Part shown: in pieces, positions 11,461 to 23,041 of the stretch
Position numbering within the stretch: position 1 is the first letter of the stretch
Layout: every line of letters begins with the position of its first letter
NCBI GenBank assembly: GCA_963575745.1
Contig: CAUYUJ010014615.1
Coordinates: 1,280,970 to 1,344,969, forward strand
DNA: 64,000 bases
Source: Prorocentrum cordatum
Taxonomy: Eukaryota > Sar > Dinophyceae > Prorocentrales > Prorocentraceae
Direction of reading: 5' to 3'
Notes under the pieces: model-generated
Databases searched by the model: none
What the model was told of the DNA's origin: nothing
The model's input: only the letters and a program-made list of their open reading frames with translations
Translations under genes and position numbers: made by a program

Positions 11461-11592
11461 CCCCATCCTCCTCCTTGTGAGGAGGATGGGGAGGCTGAAG
11501 AGCCCAAGTAGGCCCTCGGGATCCTGAGCTCGAGATCTGAAGCAGATCTCAGATCTAATTTTTAGATCTCAGATCAGATCTGAGATCTAATC
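11461..11592. promoter_or_regulatory. Hairpin cluster between the third and fourth minus-strand genes
   Basis: CCCCATCCTCCTC (11,461-11,473) is followed after five bases by its exact reverse complement (11,479-11,491), a 13-bp stem. Between about 11,533 and 11,592, AGATCT occurs five times within interlocking inverted copies of AGATCTCAGATC. Possible roles are RNA processing, termination or an element end. The structure is seen; the role is inferred. Confidence 0.55.
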
Positions 11593-11695
11593 CCAGGAAT
11601 GGCGAATGTATCGAGGATCGTGCAGGGGTACCCCTGCCCCAGGGGGTGGGGCATGTGAGGATATCCCTGATGCCCCCTGCGCAGATCCCAGGGAT

Positions 11696-12865
11696 CTAGG
11701 CTGATGGATCTCGGAACACCCTGGCCTGAGGAGGAGCCCAAGCCGCCACATCATCCGAGTTCACCACGACGCCCAACATGATCTTCCTGTGGTCCTGCCT
11801 GCTGCCGTCCATGATGAAGCTCAGGCGGTCGGCGTCAGCGAACTGCCTCTTGGCAGCGGTCATGTAGCGCAGCAGCATCCGCGAAGAGGCCACGCCATCA
11901 GGCGGTTGCAGGACGCCCGTCGTCCCGAACAAATTCTCCTCGAACACAGAGTAGTGCGGCATGACCACGTTCATCTCCTGTGCCTTGGCGACCTGCGCGT
12001 CCAGAGTAGATCCGACGCCCCACAAGATCTGCTTGACAAGCCAATCATTCTTCACAGGGTCCGCCGAGGCCGTGAACATCTGACAGAGGTCGCTTAAAGT
12101 CAACTCATCCTTCGCATCACTCCAAATGGCGGTATTTTCAAACTCGGCGGGCACTTGAAAGGCATTGAACGCATCGGCAATGATGGCGTAGAGCTGGAGC
12201 CTGTTGATCGTGCCACCCTTCATCGTGACAAACTTCGGGTTCCTGCCTACCGTGAAACGCCCAACGCGCTCGGACTCTGGATCGATGTTCACGCGGATGT
12301 CGAACTGCGGCAAGGAGGCCGCCAGACCGTCCAACAGCATGAGGGACATCGTGCAAGCATCCTCGGACGCGAAGCCGCAGTGAGCTTGATTGCCAGAGCC
12401 CCATCCCCATAGCATGACCACCAACGATACCGAACTGAAGCTGGTGTGCTGCAATGGGCGGTTCGCTGCCTCTTGCTTGCTGAGGTTCCTCTCAACGTTA
12501 GCGTATGGAGAGCTGGGGCGCAAGTGTGGAAACATAAGAGACATCCTACCAAGATAACGGGACCACGCATGTTTCCTACTCTGGATCCACGAGGCCGCCC
12601 CTTTCTTCAGACTGAGACCAAGCATGTCGAACAACTGAGGCACTTCCCACCACACATGGCACCCGTCCTGTTCATGACGCCAAACCGCAATCCTCATGAA
12701 GGTAGCGTCTCCACCTGACAACTGGATCGGCATGGAGGTCCGCCTGTTGTCGCCCCAGTAGTTCTGCAACCACACCTGGTGCGTGCCAAACGCGTCGGTA
12801 ATAGAGACGAACTCCATCCCATCGGACGGATTGACGAACACCACGTGATGCAAATACTCGGCTAC
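11696..12865 (-). CDS. Unrecognised protein, third gene or exon of the minus-strand block
   Basis: An open frame of about 390 residues ending in a TAG after the phrase VFRDPSA. No ATG sits at its 5' end. Instead the frame enters directly after ATATCTTCAG at 12,866, a good splice-acceptor context (pyrimidine-rich, AG then G), so the start is placed at 12,865 as an exon boundary. Internal features include a Trp-rich opening (VWLQNYWGDNRR), WRHEQDGCHVWWEVPQLFDM, a Gly-rich hydrophobic patch (VVMLWGWGSG), and a C-terminal half with MTAAKRQFADADRLSFIMDG. Third positions are G/C-biased. No known domain recognised. It lies between the second gene and the long fourth gene in the same orientation. Confidence 0.7.
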   Translation of the reverse strand, partial: VAEYLHHVVFVNPSDGMEFVSITDAFGTHQVWLQNYWGDNRRTSMPIQLSGGDATFMRIAVWRHEQDGCHVWWEVPQLFDMLGLSLKKGAASWIQSRKHAWSRYLGRMSLMFPHLRPSSPYANVERNLSKQEAANRPLQHTSFSSVSLVVMLWGWGSGNQAHCGFASEDACTMSLMLLDGLAASLPQFDIRVNIDPESERVGRFTVGRNPKFVTMKGGTINRLQLYAIIADAFNAFQVPAEFENTAIWSDAKDELTLSDLCQMFTASADPVKNDWLVKQILWGVGSTLDAQVAKAQEMNVVMPHYSVFEENLFGTTGVLQPPDGVASSRMLLRYMTAAKRQFADADRLSFIMDGSRQDHRKIMLGVVVNSDDVAAWAPPQARVFRDPSA

Positions 12866-13837
12866 CTGAAGATATGATTGATATCAGGGGCCTGCTGTTC
12901 GAAGAAAATGGCAGGCGCACAAGTCCCATGGAGCGAACGGCGAATGTCGATCCGAAGACCGTCGAAAAACAAACAAGGCCATCCACGCTGCACGACGCGG
13001 GAGACGGCACGGTGGGACGTGGGAGCATTGCGCGAGATAGAGGGGGTTCCAAGTGCGAAGGGCACGGTAAACTTTTAGAGAACACCATTTCAGAAGTTGG
13101 GCAGTTCTACCGTGGCGGTTTAACGTTGGCCCCTGGAACACATGTTTGGTACGGTTTTGAATCATCACCACTTCCCCCCTCCACAACGTCTTTGTTTCGT
13201 ATATGCAACGTCGTCGGCTACATACCCACGACGCTCCTCTTCCTTCTCATCCTCCTTCATCCTTCCTCTCCTCCCTCTCCGCCACCCTTCCGCAAATGAG
13301 CCGCTTAAGCCCGCCCCAGCCTTTCGCTGAGGTCACTCGCTGCATCGACGTCATCGGCCCCCGGCGGTTGCGAGCAGACACGTGGAATCGCTGCGAGGTT
13401 TTCACGTTTTAACTTCCATCGAAATGCTGCGAACTGGCATATGTTTTACCTACGTGGCAGATGCTATATCAACCTTGCCAGCGATCGCGAGCAGCCCTAC
13501 CTACATGCGAATAACGAGACCAGGCGCAGGCACTCATATGGACACACCTACCTGGAGAAGACGACTACCGAGGGTACCCACAGCCTCCAACTATCTTCTC
13601 GCGTTGCGCTGCTCGCAGCGCCGCCTTGCGCTCAGCCTCGATCGGCCCTACGACGGGCAGAGAGAACCAAACCGTATGTAGCTCAATGCTGCGACGCTGC
13701 TGCACTGCTTATCCGCCCTGCCCCTGACTCATCCTCCCCTTAACTCCTCCTCTGTGTCTCATCCATCCTTCAACCTGCGATGAAGGCGAGCGCAGCAGGC
13801 TGGCAGTCACCAGCCAGCTCTAACAAAAAACACCTAA
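12866..13837. other. Gap between second and third minus-strand coding regions
   Basis: No coding signal. The part just 5' of the third coding region on the minus strand contains an acceptor-like CTTCAG. A CT-rich segment lies at 13,230-13,300. It may be an intron or intergenic DNA; RNA evidence would decide. Confidence 0.4.
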
Positions 13838-14983
13838 TTACTGGCCGATGTCGTCATCAGGCGTCGTCTCCTCAGGCGCAACGCGCCTCGCAGTTGCTGC
13901 TGACGGAGTGGGCGCCGTGGTCATCATCTTCTGACTCGGGGGGCCCTTCGTGCTCAGCTTACGGCGCTTGGCGCCCTCTGCTGCCAAGGCGACGGCGTCC
14001 GATATCTTGACGTCAGTGGCCGAGACTTTCCTGCAATCAGACTCAAGCTTGGCTTGCTCCTGCGTCGCGACCTCCTTGAGCATGTCCGCTGGGTCCGACG
14101 CGATCTTGAACCAGTCCGTGTCGTGCTGGTCCGCGAAGCGCGTGTAACAGAGGAAGCCCGACTCGCCATCGGTGAGGCGAGCGTACTTGTCCGACCAGTT
14201 CTGCTCGAACCACCAATCAGTCGTGACCATGTTGTTCCTGGGAACGCTGGCGGTCTTGCCACAGATGTGCCTGATGTGGGTGACGACGCCGCGCTCGTTC
14301 GGCTGGCGCATCTCGAACACGCCACGCTGCTCCCACTTCACGGTGTTGCCATCCAGCATGTCCTTGATTGCGTCCCAGCGCTTGCCGCACATGTCGAAGA
14401 GCCTGGCCACGATGCGGCCTGCCAAACGCTTCTGCTTCATCTGATCGAGCACTTTGTGCGTCGAGCGAAGCCCAGTCATGGCCTCCACGAGCTTTCGAAC
14501 GAAGCCCCTGTCCTTCTTGTCGTACTTACTGATGAAGGCCTCTGCGATGGTGCCGTCGCCCGACAAAAGGCGCACTACCTCCCACAGCCAGTACTTCGGG
14601 ATCTGCGAGTTCTTGTCGATGTCCCAATGCTCGGCGGCGGCGTCGTCGACGGCCTTGACCCCGCGCTTCTTCTTAACGACTGGGGCTTCCGCAAGGACTG
14701 ACCTCGAAATGAGGCTACAAGCGCCCTGGATCTTCGCTGGATTCACGATCAGCTCCCACACGATTTTGCGGAGGTCCTCAGGCAACTGGGAGGTCAAGGA
14801 GTCTCGCGCGCAGTCGCGCTCGAACTGGGTCTTGCGCTTCATGATCTCTGGCCAAGACGGTGCAGCGGGCCGAGTCGCAGAGCCCTTGACCCCAGGAGAA
14901 GAACGGGACTTGCTGCCAGATGATGCTGGAGGAGACCGCCTGGCCTTCTTCGGGCTCGGGCTAGCATCAGCGGACGTCGGCAT
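13838..14983 (-). CDS. Basic N-terminus plus unrecognised domain, second gene of the minus-strand block
   Basis: About 381 residues from the ATG at 14,983 to TAA. The first 50 residues are Ser/Pro/Lys/Arg-rich (SPSPKKARRSPPASSGSK), resembling a disordered tail with a nuclear-localisation signal. There follows a helical region (MKRKTQFERDCARDSLTSQL), a KKKRGVK basic cluster, and a compact domain with conserved-looking Trp and Cys residues (YWLWEVVRLLSGDGTIAEAF, LFDMCGKRWDAI, IRHICGKTASV, WWFEQNWSDKY). The tail is acidic and low in complexity (EETTPDDDIGQ). The frame can be extended 16 residues upstream, but the ATG at 14,983 opens the typical tail. It may be a nuclear, possibly nucleic-acid-binding protein; this is inference from composition only. 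Confidence 0.75.
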   Translation of the reverse strand: MPTSADASPSPKKARRSPPASSGSKSRSSPGVKGSATRPAAPSWPEIMKRKTQFERDCARDSLTSQLPEDLRKIVWELIVNPAKIQGACSLISRSVLAEAPVVKKKRGVKAVDDAAAEHWDIDKNSQIPKYWLWEVVRLLSGDGTIAEAFISKYDKKDRGFVRKLVEAMTGLRSTHKVLDQMKQKRLAGRIVARLFDMCGKRWDAIKDMLDGNTVKWEQRGVFEMRQPNERGVVTHIRHICGKTASVPRNNMVTTDWWFEQNWSDKYARLTDGESGFLCYTRFADQHDTDWFKIASDPADMLKEVATQEQAKLESDCRKVSATDVKISDAVALAAEGAKRRKLSTKGPPSQKMMTTAPTPSAATARRVAPEETTPDDDIGQ

Positions 14984-15419
14984 GCCTCTGCGCGCTTGGA
15001 GCCCTGGGCCTACCGAAGAAGCCAAGAACACAAACGACTCTCGAGCCGAAAAAAGCTACGGAAAGAGATCGGTCTCGGACCGAGGGCTCGCATTCAACCC
15101 GGAGACATTGCGAGCGGATTTCCGCTTGTGAGAAAGAGGAGCGACGCACGCAGACCCCGAGCAATTACAGACACGCCCCCTACGCGAAAGCGCCGCGTGA
15201 ACGGAACCACCCTGACCCCGTGGAGCCCCCTGCGGCGCCACCCCCAAAAGACTCCAAGAGATATCCCTATGATCCCTCCAAGAGCACCCCGAGAGACACC
15301 CCAAGAAATCTCATTCGGTTCCCTGGGGCCTTGGCAGACTCGTCGCGTCAAAAGGCGTCGCACGCTCTCACTCGTTCCTGGAGTCGGCGGATTGGCGTAA
15401 GCCCTTTTGGAGTAGTGAG

Positions 15420-15530
15420 GCGATACCCCCTATCCTATACAATCCTCACCTCCCTGCCCCCCATCCTATTTAATTCTGCCCTCCCTACCCCCTATTCTAT
15501 ACAGTCCTCACCTCCGACCCTGCTCGTTAT
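15420..15530. repeat. Short CT-rich tandem repeat
   Basis: The phrase TACCCCCTATCCTATACA followed by TCCTCACCTCC occurs at about 15,425 and again near 15,489 with TATTCTATACAG, with a related unit between. It lies in the gap between the first and second minus-strand coding segments. Confidence 0.65.
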
Positions 15531-15716
15531 TCCTTTCGTTCTAGTCCTCTTACTCCTACCCTGATGTCGCATTCGTAAGGCCTCCCTCCCACATGACCCG
15601 TTCTCTTATCCTCGGACCCGTTCGTGATTCATGTCTCCGCCCGACCCTCCAGCGCCCTCCCCCTGACTCTCCCATCCCTCGAAAGCACAGAAAAAAAAGA
15701 AATATGAAAAGTGGCT

Positions 15717-15972
15717 CCCAAGATGATTCCGTCTCGCTGGCCAAGAACGCGAGGGCGGGCTCGTCCTCTGTGAACTTGAGCTGCCAGACCTCGTTCGCTG
15801 GCGGGGCCAACGTTTTGGCGGTCTGGTACGTCAACCTGTTGACCAAGATCATCGACCTGTCGTCAACGTCTTCGACCGCGCGGATGTGATCTGGCGACAT
15901 CGGCAGGATAGTGCCGCCGCCATGCGGCGCGCCAGGCGGAGGGAGCGGAATGGCGGCCGCGGCCGCTTCCAT
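15717..15972 (-). CDS. Short coding segment, probable first exon or gene of the minus-strand block (partial)
   Basis: From the ATG at 15,972 the frame reads an Ala/Pro/Gly-rich start followed by a compact, well-formed segment (HIRAVEDVDDRSMILVNRLT, then NEVWQLKFTEDEPALAFLA). G/C at third positions is strong as far as SSWEPLF, about residue 88. The sequence then turns into a poly-pyrimidine stretch whose continued translation (FIFLFFLCF) looks non-coding, so I end the call there. The frame is also open a little upstream, from a CCCAG acceptor-like site near 16,000. It has the same strand and style as the three genes downstream, so it may be spliced to one of them. Confidence 0.5.
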
Positions 15973-16117
15973 CTCCGAAGCGGCTGAGTTGGAGGGGCCG
16001 ACAACTTCTGGGAGAAAAGCCCAAATTCAAGAAAGACTCGAAGCCACAACATTGATGCAGGATTGCGTTTCGACATCAAATCGCTACTGGGAGACTCTAT
16101 TTGACAAAGTTGGCCAT

Positions 16118-16210
16118 TTCGATGGCGGATCCAGCAACAGTAAGACGCAATGTTATTTCGGTGGCGAATCCTAACCATCTTGCGCGACGACGCTTCGATG
16201 GCGGATCCAG
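16118..16210. repeat. 17-bp direct repeat TTCGATGGCGGATCCAG
   Basis: The 17-mer occurs at 16,118-16,134 and 16,194-16,210, with a related GGTGGCGAATCC between them, just upstream of the minus-strand gene block. Confidence 0.7.
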
Positions 16211-17534
16211 AAAACACGACCCCGCGAGTTCCCATAGATGCCACCAAGACTCGCACGTTTACCAACAACTGGCTCGTATACGAGGATGCGCACGAAAACG
16301 CGTCGTACATCTACACATGCGCGCCTGCACATACCAACGCACACGAGAGAGAAGGACAAACAGCAGGAGAGACGGAGGAGGAGGGAGGGGGAGGAGAGAA
16401 GGAGGATGATATTAGGAATATGACATTATTAAGCAAACAATGGAGAAGGCGGAGGAGAGAAGGTTTTGAGTTGAGCACAACTTGAGCCGCCAGAAGCGTT
16501 GAATCTTCTCCTACAACATGCCTAAGGACCTCCCCAGGCTTGTGGGACCCCTCATGGGGGTGGGGGCTTCTATCGAGGGCTTGATTACGTTCGAGGAGGC
16601 ACCAACACATATGCAAAACACGAAGATTAGCGACGGGTCCCGCTTCCGTGCAGAATCGGCGCGCTCCGTTGCCAAATTAGGAGGCACTGTCCTCATGCTT
16701 CGGAGGTGCCTTCCCCGATAAGTGGGAAGCGAGTAGCGCCAAAGATGGCCCAAGATGGCTCCAAGAGGGTGTCTGATGCTCCGAGATGGAGGGGGGAAAA
16801 ACAAAAATCGGTGACCCCCCTCCTTTGATCGACGCCCTACAAGATGGCCCCAAGAGGCCTTACAAGGCTTCCAAGAGGGCCCCAAGAAAGCCCCAAGAGA
16901 GCCCAAGGGAGGCCCCAAGAGGGCCCCAAGACGGCCGCTCCGAATTAATCCCCGAAGGGGGGGAACCGCCGAGCGATATCTTTAGCACCACAATGAAGTA
17001 ATTCACCAAGCGGCGGGGGGGGCGGCGGTGGGAGTAAGATGAGAAAGACAGCCCCAGATGGGACGTAAAGACGGCCTCGTCGAGTGCAAGTGCCCCCGCC
17101 GATTGGAATCCGATTTGAATATTACTGGGATTATGATGCAATCCTATTGTGCTCTCATTGGGCACCAATTGGCATATTACTGGGAACCTAGTGGGCACTT
17201 GGTGGGATTCAGCTCTCAAGGATCCGCGGGCGGTAAATCATTTCCATGCGAACAATATAAGTTAGTCGAAGAGGAGGGTCGATCATCGCTTCCCGCATTA
17301 CCCAAAAATCCGACGCCTTGATTTTTCAACACGTACAGCGTCACCCCGGAAACCCCGACCCCTTTTCACAGGGCCGGTTTTCATCCCGGCCCGAGCCTCT
17401 GTTGTCCGGTTCCGGGGCCCTGCGAGGGCCCCCGGATGCCCAGAAAAACGACCAAGAACTTTGCGTCGAGATTTGTGTGGCGACGCCAGCATGCCAGATG
17501 GCCAGATCCAGGGACCCGCCTCCGATCGGGGGCG
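16211..17534. other. No gene seen; includes a CCAAGAG-type array
   Basis: The segment 16,810-16,945 consists of GGCCCCAAGAGG-like units preceded by TTTGATCGACGCC, the same lead-in found at about 43,475 and 56,565. A purine-rich patch lies at 16,370-16,400. No supported coding region. Confidence 0.5.
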
Positions 17535-17673
17535 CGCAAGCATGGATCGGGGGAGGTGCCCTCCCCAGAATGCGGGCGGTGCCGCTTCGCTGGGGGCGGA
17601 AATCGGACATCGGCGATTTCCCATGGAAACGGGACCCGACGCTCACCCACGCCCCATTTGATCCATGCTTGCG
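17535..17673. mobile_element. Miniature inverted-repeat transposable element, copy A
   Basis: The ends are a perfect 14-bp terminal inverted repeat, CGCAAGCATGGATC and GATCCATGCTTGCG. The interior shares an ordered set of blocks (GGGAGGTGCCCTCCCC, GGCGGAAATC, GGAAACGGGACCCG) with 61,516-61,690. At 139 bp it has no coding capacity. Non-autonomous DNA-transposon status is inferred from the ends and the second copy. Confidence 0.75.
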
Positions 17674-18366
17674 ATCGCCTGATCCCATGTCAGCGCGCAG
17701 CCGATGCGCGGGCCCCAGACGACGGCGCCGGAGCCGGTCCTCTGAGGGCGCTGGCGATGCCCCTGCCGCCACGGCCTCGGCGTGCCCCCCGCCCGCCCCC
17801 CGCGCCGCCAGCCCGGTCGGCGGGGATGCGGAGGAGGTCAGGAAGGGCACGACGAAGAGCAGCAGCAGCAGCAGCAGCAGCACATCGCCAGGGGGGCAAT
17901 CCGAGAGGATCAAAAAACATTGGCATCGTCATCTTGCCCTGTGGCCAGACCGTTTGGCCCACTCGTCCGAAGATGGGCCAGTGCAAGCATGGTGCAAAAA
18001 ACGCGGCGTAGGCAAGCACCGCGAGGACTGAGGCATGCGCAGGACGAAGAGGAGGAGGAGGAGGAGGAGGAGGAGGAGGATGCTGATGCTGCTGCTGCTG
18101 ATGATGATGGTGATGATGATTTGTTCCCTCTCTCATCCCTCCAAACACGTTGCGTCCGAACGCTCGGGGCGCCCACGTCACTTGATGAGCGATTTCGCGA
18201 AGAGAAGCACCAGCGCAATGACGAGACCGTAGATCGTCAGGGAGAGCAGCAGGACGCCGCGGAGGTCTTGAACGAAGCCAGCTTCGTCTACGCCACGTCG
18301 AGTTCGGCGTTGAGTTTGCTACGCACGTCTAGCATTCGTTGAGGGCTCAAAGGTGTGAGCTCACGG
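17674..18366. other. No gene seen; GCA, GAG and GAT tracts
   Basis: Trinucleotide tracts at about 17,860-17,882 (AGC), 18,045-18,080 (GAG) and 18,081-18,120 (CTGATGATG). Apparent Gln-, Ser- and Glu-rich frames arise from them. Confidence 0.5.
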
Positions 18367-19850
18367 TCAAGGGCCTGCAGCTGCGACCTTGCCTCGACAA
18401 TCTGGCGAAGCAGAGCGTTCTTGGCCGCGCGTTGATATGGACCGTCTCCCCATCAGGGCCCGCACGAAGCTCGTCGTGACGATCACCAGGAAGCTCGGCA
18501 GCACGGGAATCAGACAGATCCCCAGGAGGAAGGGCTGGAAGGTCCGCACGGTCATCGTGAAGCTCGTGGCCATCAGGAAGATCAACAAGCTCGCCAGCAA
18601 CTGCATGCATACATCCACGAAGGCTCCGAAAATCATGAAGGACACCAGCATCCTCACGCGGCTCACGAACGTCCTGAAGACCACCAGGAAGCACCACAGG
18701 AGGGGCACGCTCGCCAGGAAAACCAAGAAAGTCCGCACCACCATCATCAGGAAGCCCACGAAAGCCATCTGGAAGCTCGACAGCGCCAGCATGCACACGT
18801 GGCTCACGAACGTCTTGAAGCCCTCCGGGAGGAACTTCGAAAGACACACGATCACTATCATCAGGAAGCCCACCAAGGCCAGCCGGAAGCTCGCCGACAC
18901 CACGAGCGTCCTGAAGCCCACCACGATGAACTTCGGAAAGAATACTCACACCAGGAACAGCAGGAATATCCGATCCCCTCCATCAGGAAGCACACCAAGG
19001 CCGTCAGGAAGCTCGTCAGCATCTGCATGCCCACGAACGGCTTGAAGCCCACCAGAAGGAACCTCGGAAAGAAAAGGCTCGCCAGGAAATCCAGGAAGGT
19101 CTGAACCACCAGCTGGAAGCACATCAGGTCTATCTGGAAGCTCGTCAGCATCTGCATGCACACGGTCACCGTGAAGATCACCAGGAAGCTCGGCTGGATG
19201 GTCAACACGATTATCAGGAAGATCTCCTTGTAGAACAGCAAGAATCTCGGGTGGAAGGTCATCACGATCACGATGAGAAATCTGTACATTGTGGTCAATA
19301 CCGATCCAACGGTACATCATCAACAGTGTTTGTGTTCCGGCCTCCGCGAAAGAGTCACCGATGTAGAACTCAGGAGCACCAAGTTGTGGAAAGGGAGGGA
19401 GGCCAGGAATATCACGATCATCTTGAAGACCTCGCTCGCCAGGAAAATCAGGAGGGTCCGAACCACCATCCTCTTGAAGCACACGCTCGTCAGCATCTGA
19501 ATGCCTTCGAACGTCCTGAAGCCCACTAGGAGGAACCTCGGAAAGAAAACGATCATGTGGAAACTCGGGGAGCTGATGGCGAACCTCATCAACCGGAGCA
19601 TCGCACTTGATGGCATTGATGCGACGGATGACGGAAAAGGCGATGTCGATCTCTCGACCTTGCGAGCGATCTCCGGGGTGAGCAGGCCTGCCCGTTTGGC
19701 AGCACGGGCTGCGACCGTCGCGCCCACGTAGTCGAATTGCATGGCCTCGCAGAGCAGCCTGAAGCACGAGCCATGGCAGGCAGCCAGGAGCTGGGCGGGC
19801 TCGCCAGAAACCATGAGGGCATGAGAGACGGACCCGACCCGACAGGGCAA
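18367..19850 (-). pseudogene. Decayed gene for a hydrophobic protein with internal repeats
   Basis: Read on the minus strand, an N-terminal helical segment (about 19,813-19,650; GEPAQLLAACHGSCFRLLCE, then YVGATVAARAAKRAGLLTPE) is followed by many hydrophobic stretches of membrane-spanning length. Recurrent phrases are FPRFLLVGF, MQMLTSF, VRTFLVFLAS and PSFLVIV. Underlying DNA units recur about every 120 bp, with a higher-order period near 360 bp (CTCGCCAGGAAA on the plus strand at about 18,709, 19,077 and 19,436). Codons on this strand favour CTG, GTG, TTC and ACG. The reading frame is not continuous: two adjacent stops near 19,320 and a frame change with a stop near 18,935. Either it is a pseudogene, or introns explain the breaks. 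No known transporter signature recognised. Confidence 0.45.
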
Positions 19851-19877
19851 TGCCGCTTGAGCCAGAATGGCTACGGT

Positions 19878-19985
19878 TGCTGCTGATGATGATGATGATG
19901 ATGAGGAGGAGGAGGAGGAGGAGGAGGAGGAGGAGGAGGAGGACGAGGAGGATGCTACGGAGGATGCTTAGGAGGACGAGTAGGA
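19878..19985. repeat. GAT and GGA trinucleotide tracts
   Basis: (GAT)n then (GGA)n with a few interruptions. Confidence 0.9.
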
Positions 19986-20879
19986 GGAGGGTAGAGAGAG
20001 GTACGCTCCCGCTCCCTGGCACAAGTTGGCCCAACGTAAGCAAAAAAAATGGAAGTATGAAAGAAACCAGGATTTTGCTTCGAGCGATCCCTTGGGGCCT
20101 GAGGCCGGGGCAAACAGCCGTCATCCTTCGAAAGCGCGGGGCGGCACGCCCACGGAATACCGGCACACTTGGAGGCGGCCGCGGTACGCAGGGTATGCGA
20201 GGCGAGACGGGAGCCCATTTTTTTCTCGGAAATCTGACAAGCCCAACGTGTCGGGTGGTGGATGCATTTTTGGAACTCTGTGCGGATCCCTCGGATGGGC
20301 ACTCGACCCCCTCCATTGCGCGCGAGATTGCCAGCGGCGGCGTCTTAAATTTTCTTACACTTGACTGCTTCGCCAGGGCCGGTATTTCCTAGAGTCAAAC
20401 GCTGCGACTACCACTCGGCCAGAACACGCGCAGCGTCACAAGAATGGCGGAATGACCAGAGTAAGCCCAAGATGCATCGACGATGCAGCAGCAGCGCCTT
20501 CCTGTCCCGAGTCCTCTCCGCGCAAGGTGCCCCACACAAGCCCGACGCACTCCTTCACTGCGCGTAGCGCCCCCCTCAAAAGGACGACCGCCCCCATGGG
20601 CCCAACGGCCCGCAATCCAGGCGGGAGTTCTGGAAGGCGAGGAAGAGGGAGAGGGAGGGGGCGGAAGATTGGGAAGTGGACGGAATCCTCTTTGGCGAGG
20701 AAACTTCGTGAAAATTATCTGGGTCCTCAACAAAGAGGCCGCGTTACCCTCTTGGGGGAAAAACATGCTTAAAAATATGTTTCGGGCGGATTCGCCAATC
20801 GCCCGATCGATTGGGCAGCGCGGGATTTTTCCATTTTCCTCTCAGAAGAGGAAAAGGGGACAAGACGAGCATGAGGAAG
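19986..20879. other. No gene seen; one tRNA A-box-like site
   Basis: On the minus strand at 20,421-20,410 the string TGGCCGAGTGGT matches an internal pol III A-box. The sequence beyond it fails to give a B-box or a convincing cloverleaf. GGGAGA-rich repeats lie at 20,630-20,670. No protein-coding signal. Confidence 0.35.
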
Positions 20880-21014
20880 ATGAGAATTGGGGGGAAGAGA
20901 AGGAGAGAGGGGGAGAGAGAGACGGAGAGAGAGGGAGAGAGAGAGAGAGAGAGAATGATAGCACTGCACCTGTATTTACATTAACCTATATAAAGATAGA
21001 GAGACAGAGAGACG

Positions 21015-21047
<33 letters not shown>

Positions 21048-21133
21048 CAAACCAACAAAAAGAGAGAAAAAGAGAGAGAGAACGCGAGAGACATAACGAT
21101 ACACCAGAGACATAAAAACGAGACAGAACGAGG

Positions 21134-21173
<40 letters not shown>

Positions 21174-21230
21174 GACAAAAAAGAGAAAGGGAGAGACAGA
21201 GAGAGATATATCTATAACTATGCATATACA
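20880..21230. repeat. (GA)n-rich tract
   Basis: Imperfect GA dinucleotide runs with CAGAGAGACGG interruptions and an A/T-rich island near 20,975-21,000. Confidence 0.9.
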
Positions 21231-21289
21231 AATAAACGCAATAACAGCACGTGAGCGAAAAGGGCAATCACATAAGGAAATATAGAGAT

Positions 21290-23041
<1,752 letters not shown>

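Noticed and set aside
17341-17913. Gly/Arg/Pro-rich proteins around 17.3-18.0 kb
   Set aside because: Frames overlap on both strands and run through the miniature element and trinucleotide tracts.
20378-20440. A tRNA gene on the minus strand
   Set aside because: Only an A-box-like TGGCCGAGTGGT is present; no B-box, no acceptor stem and no convincing anticodon arm.
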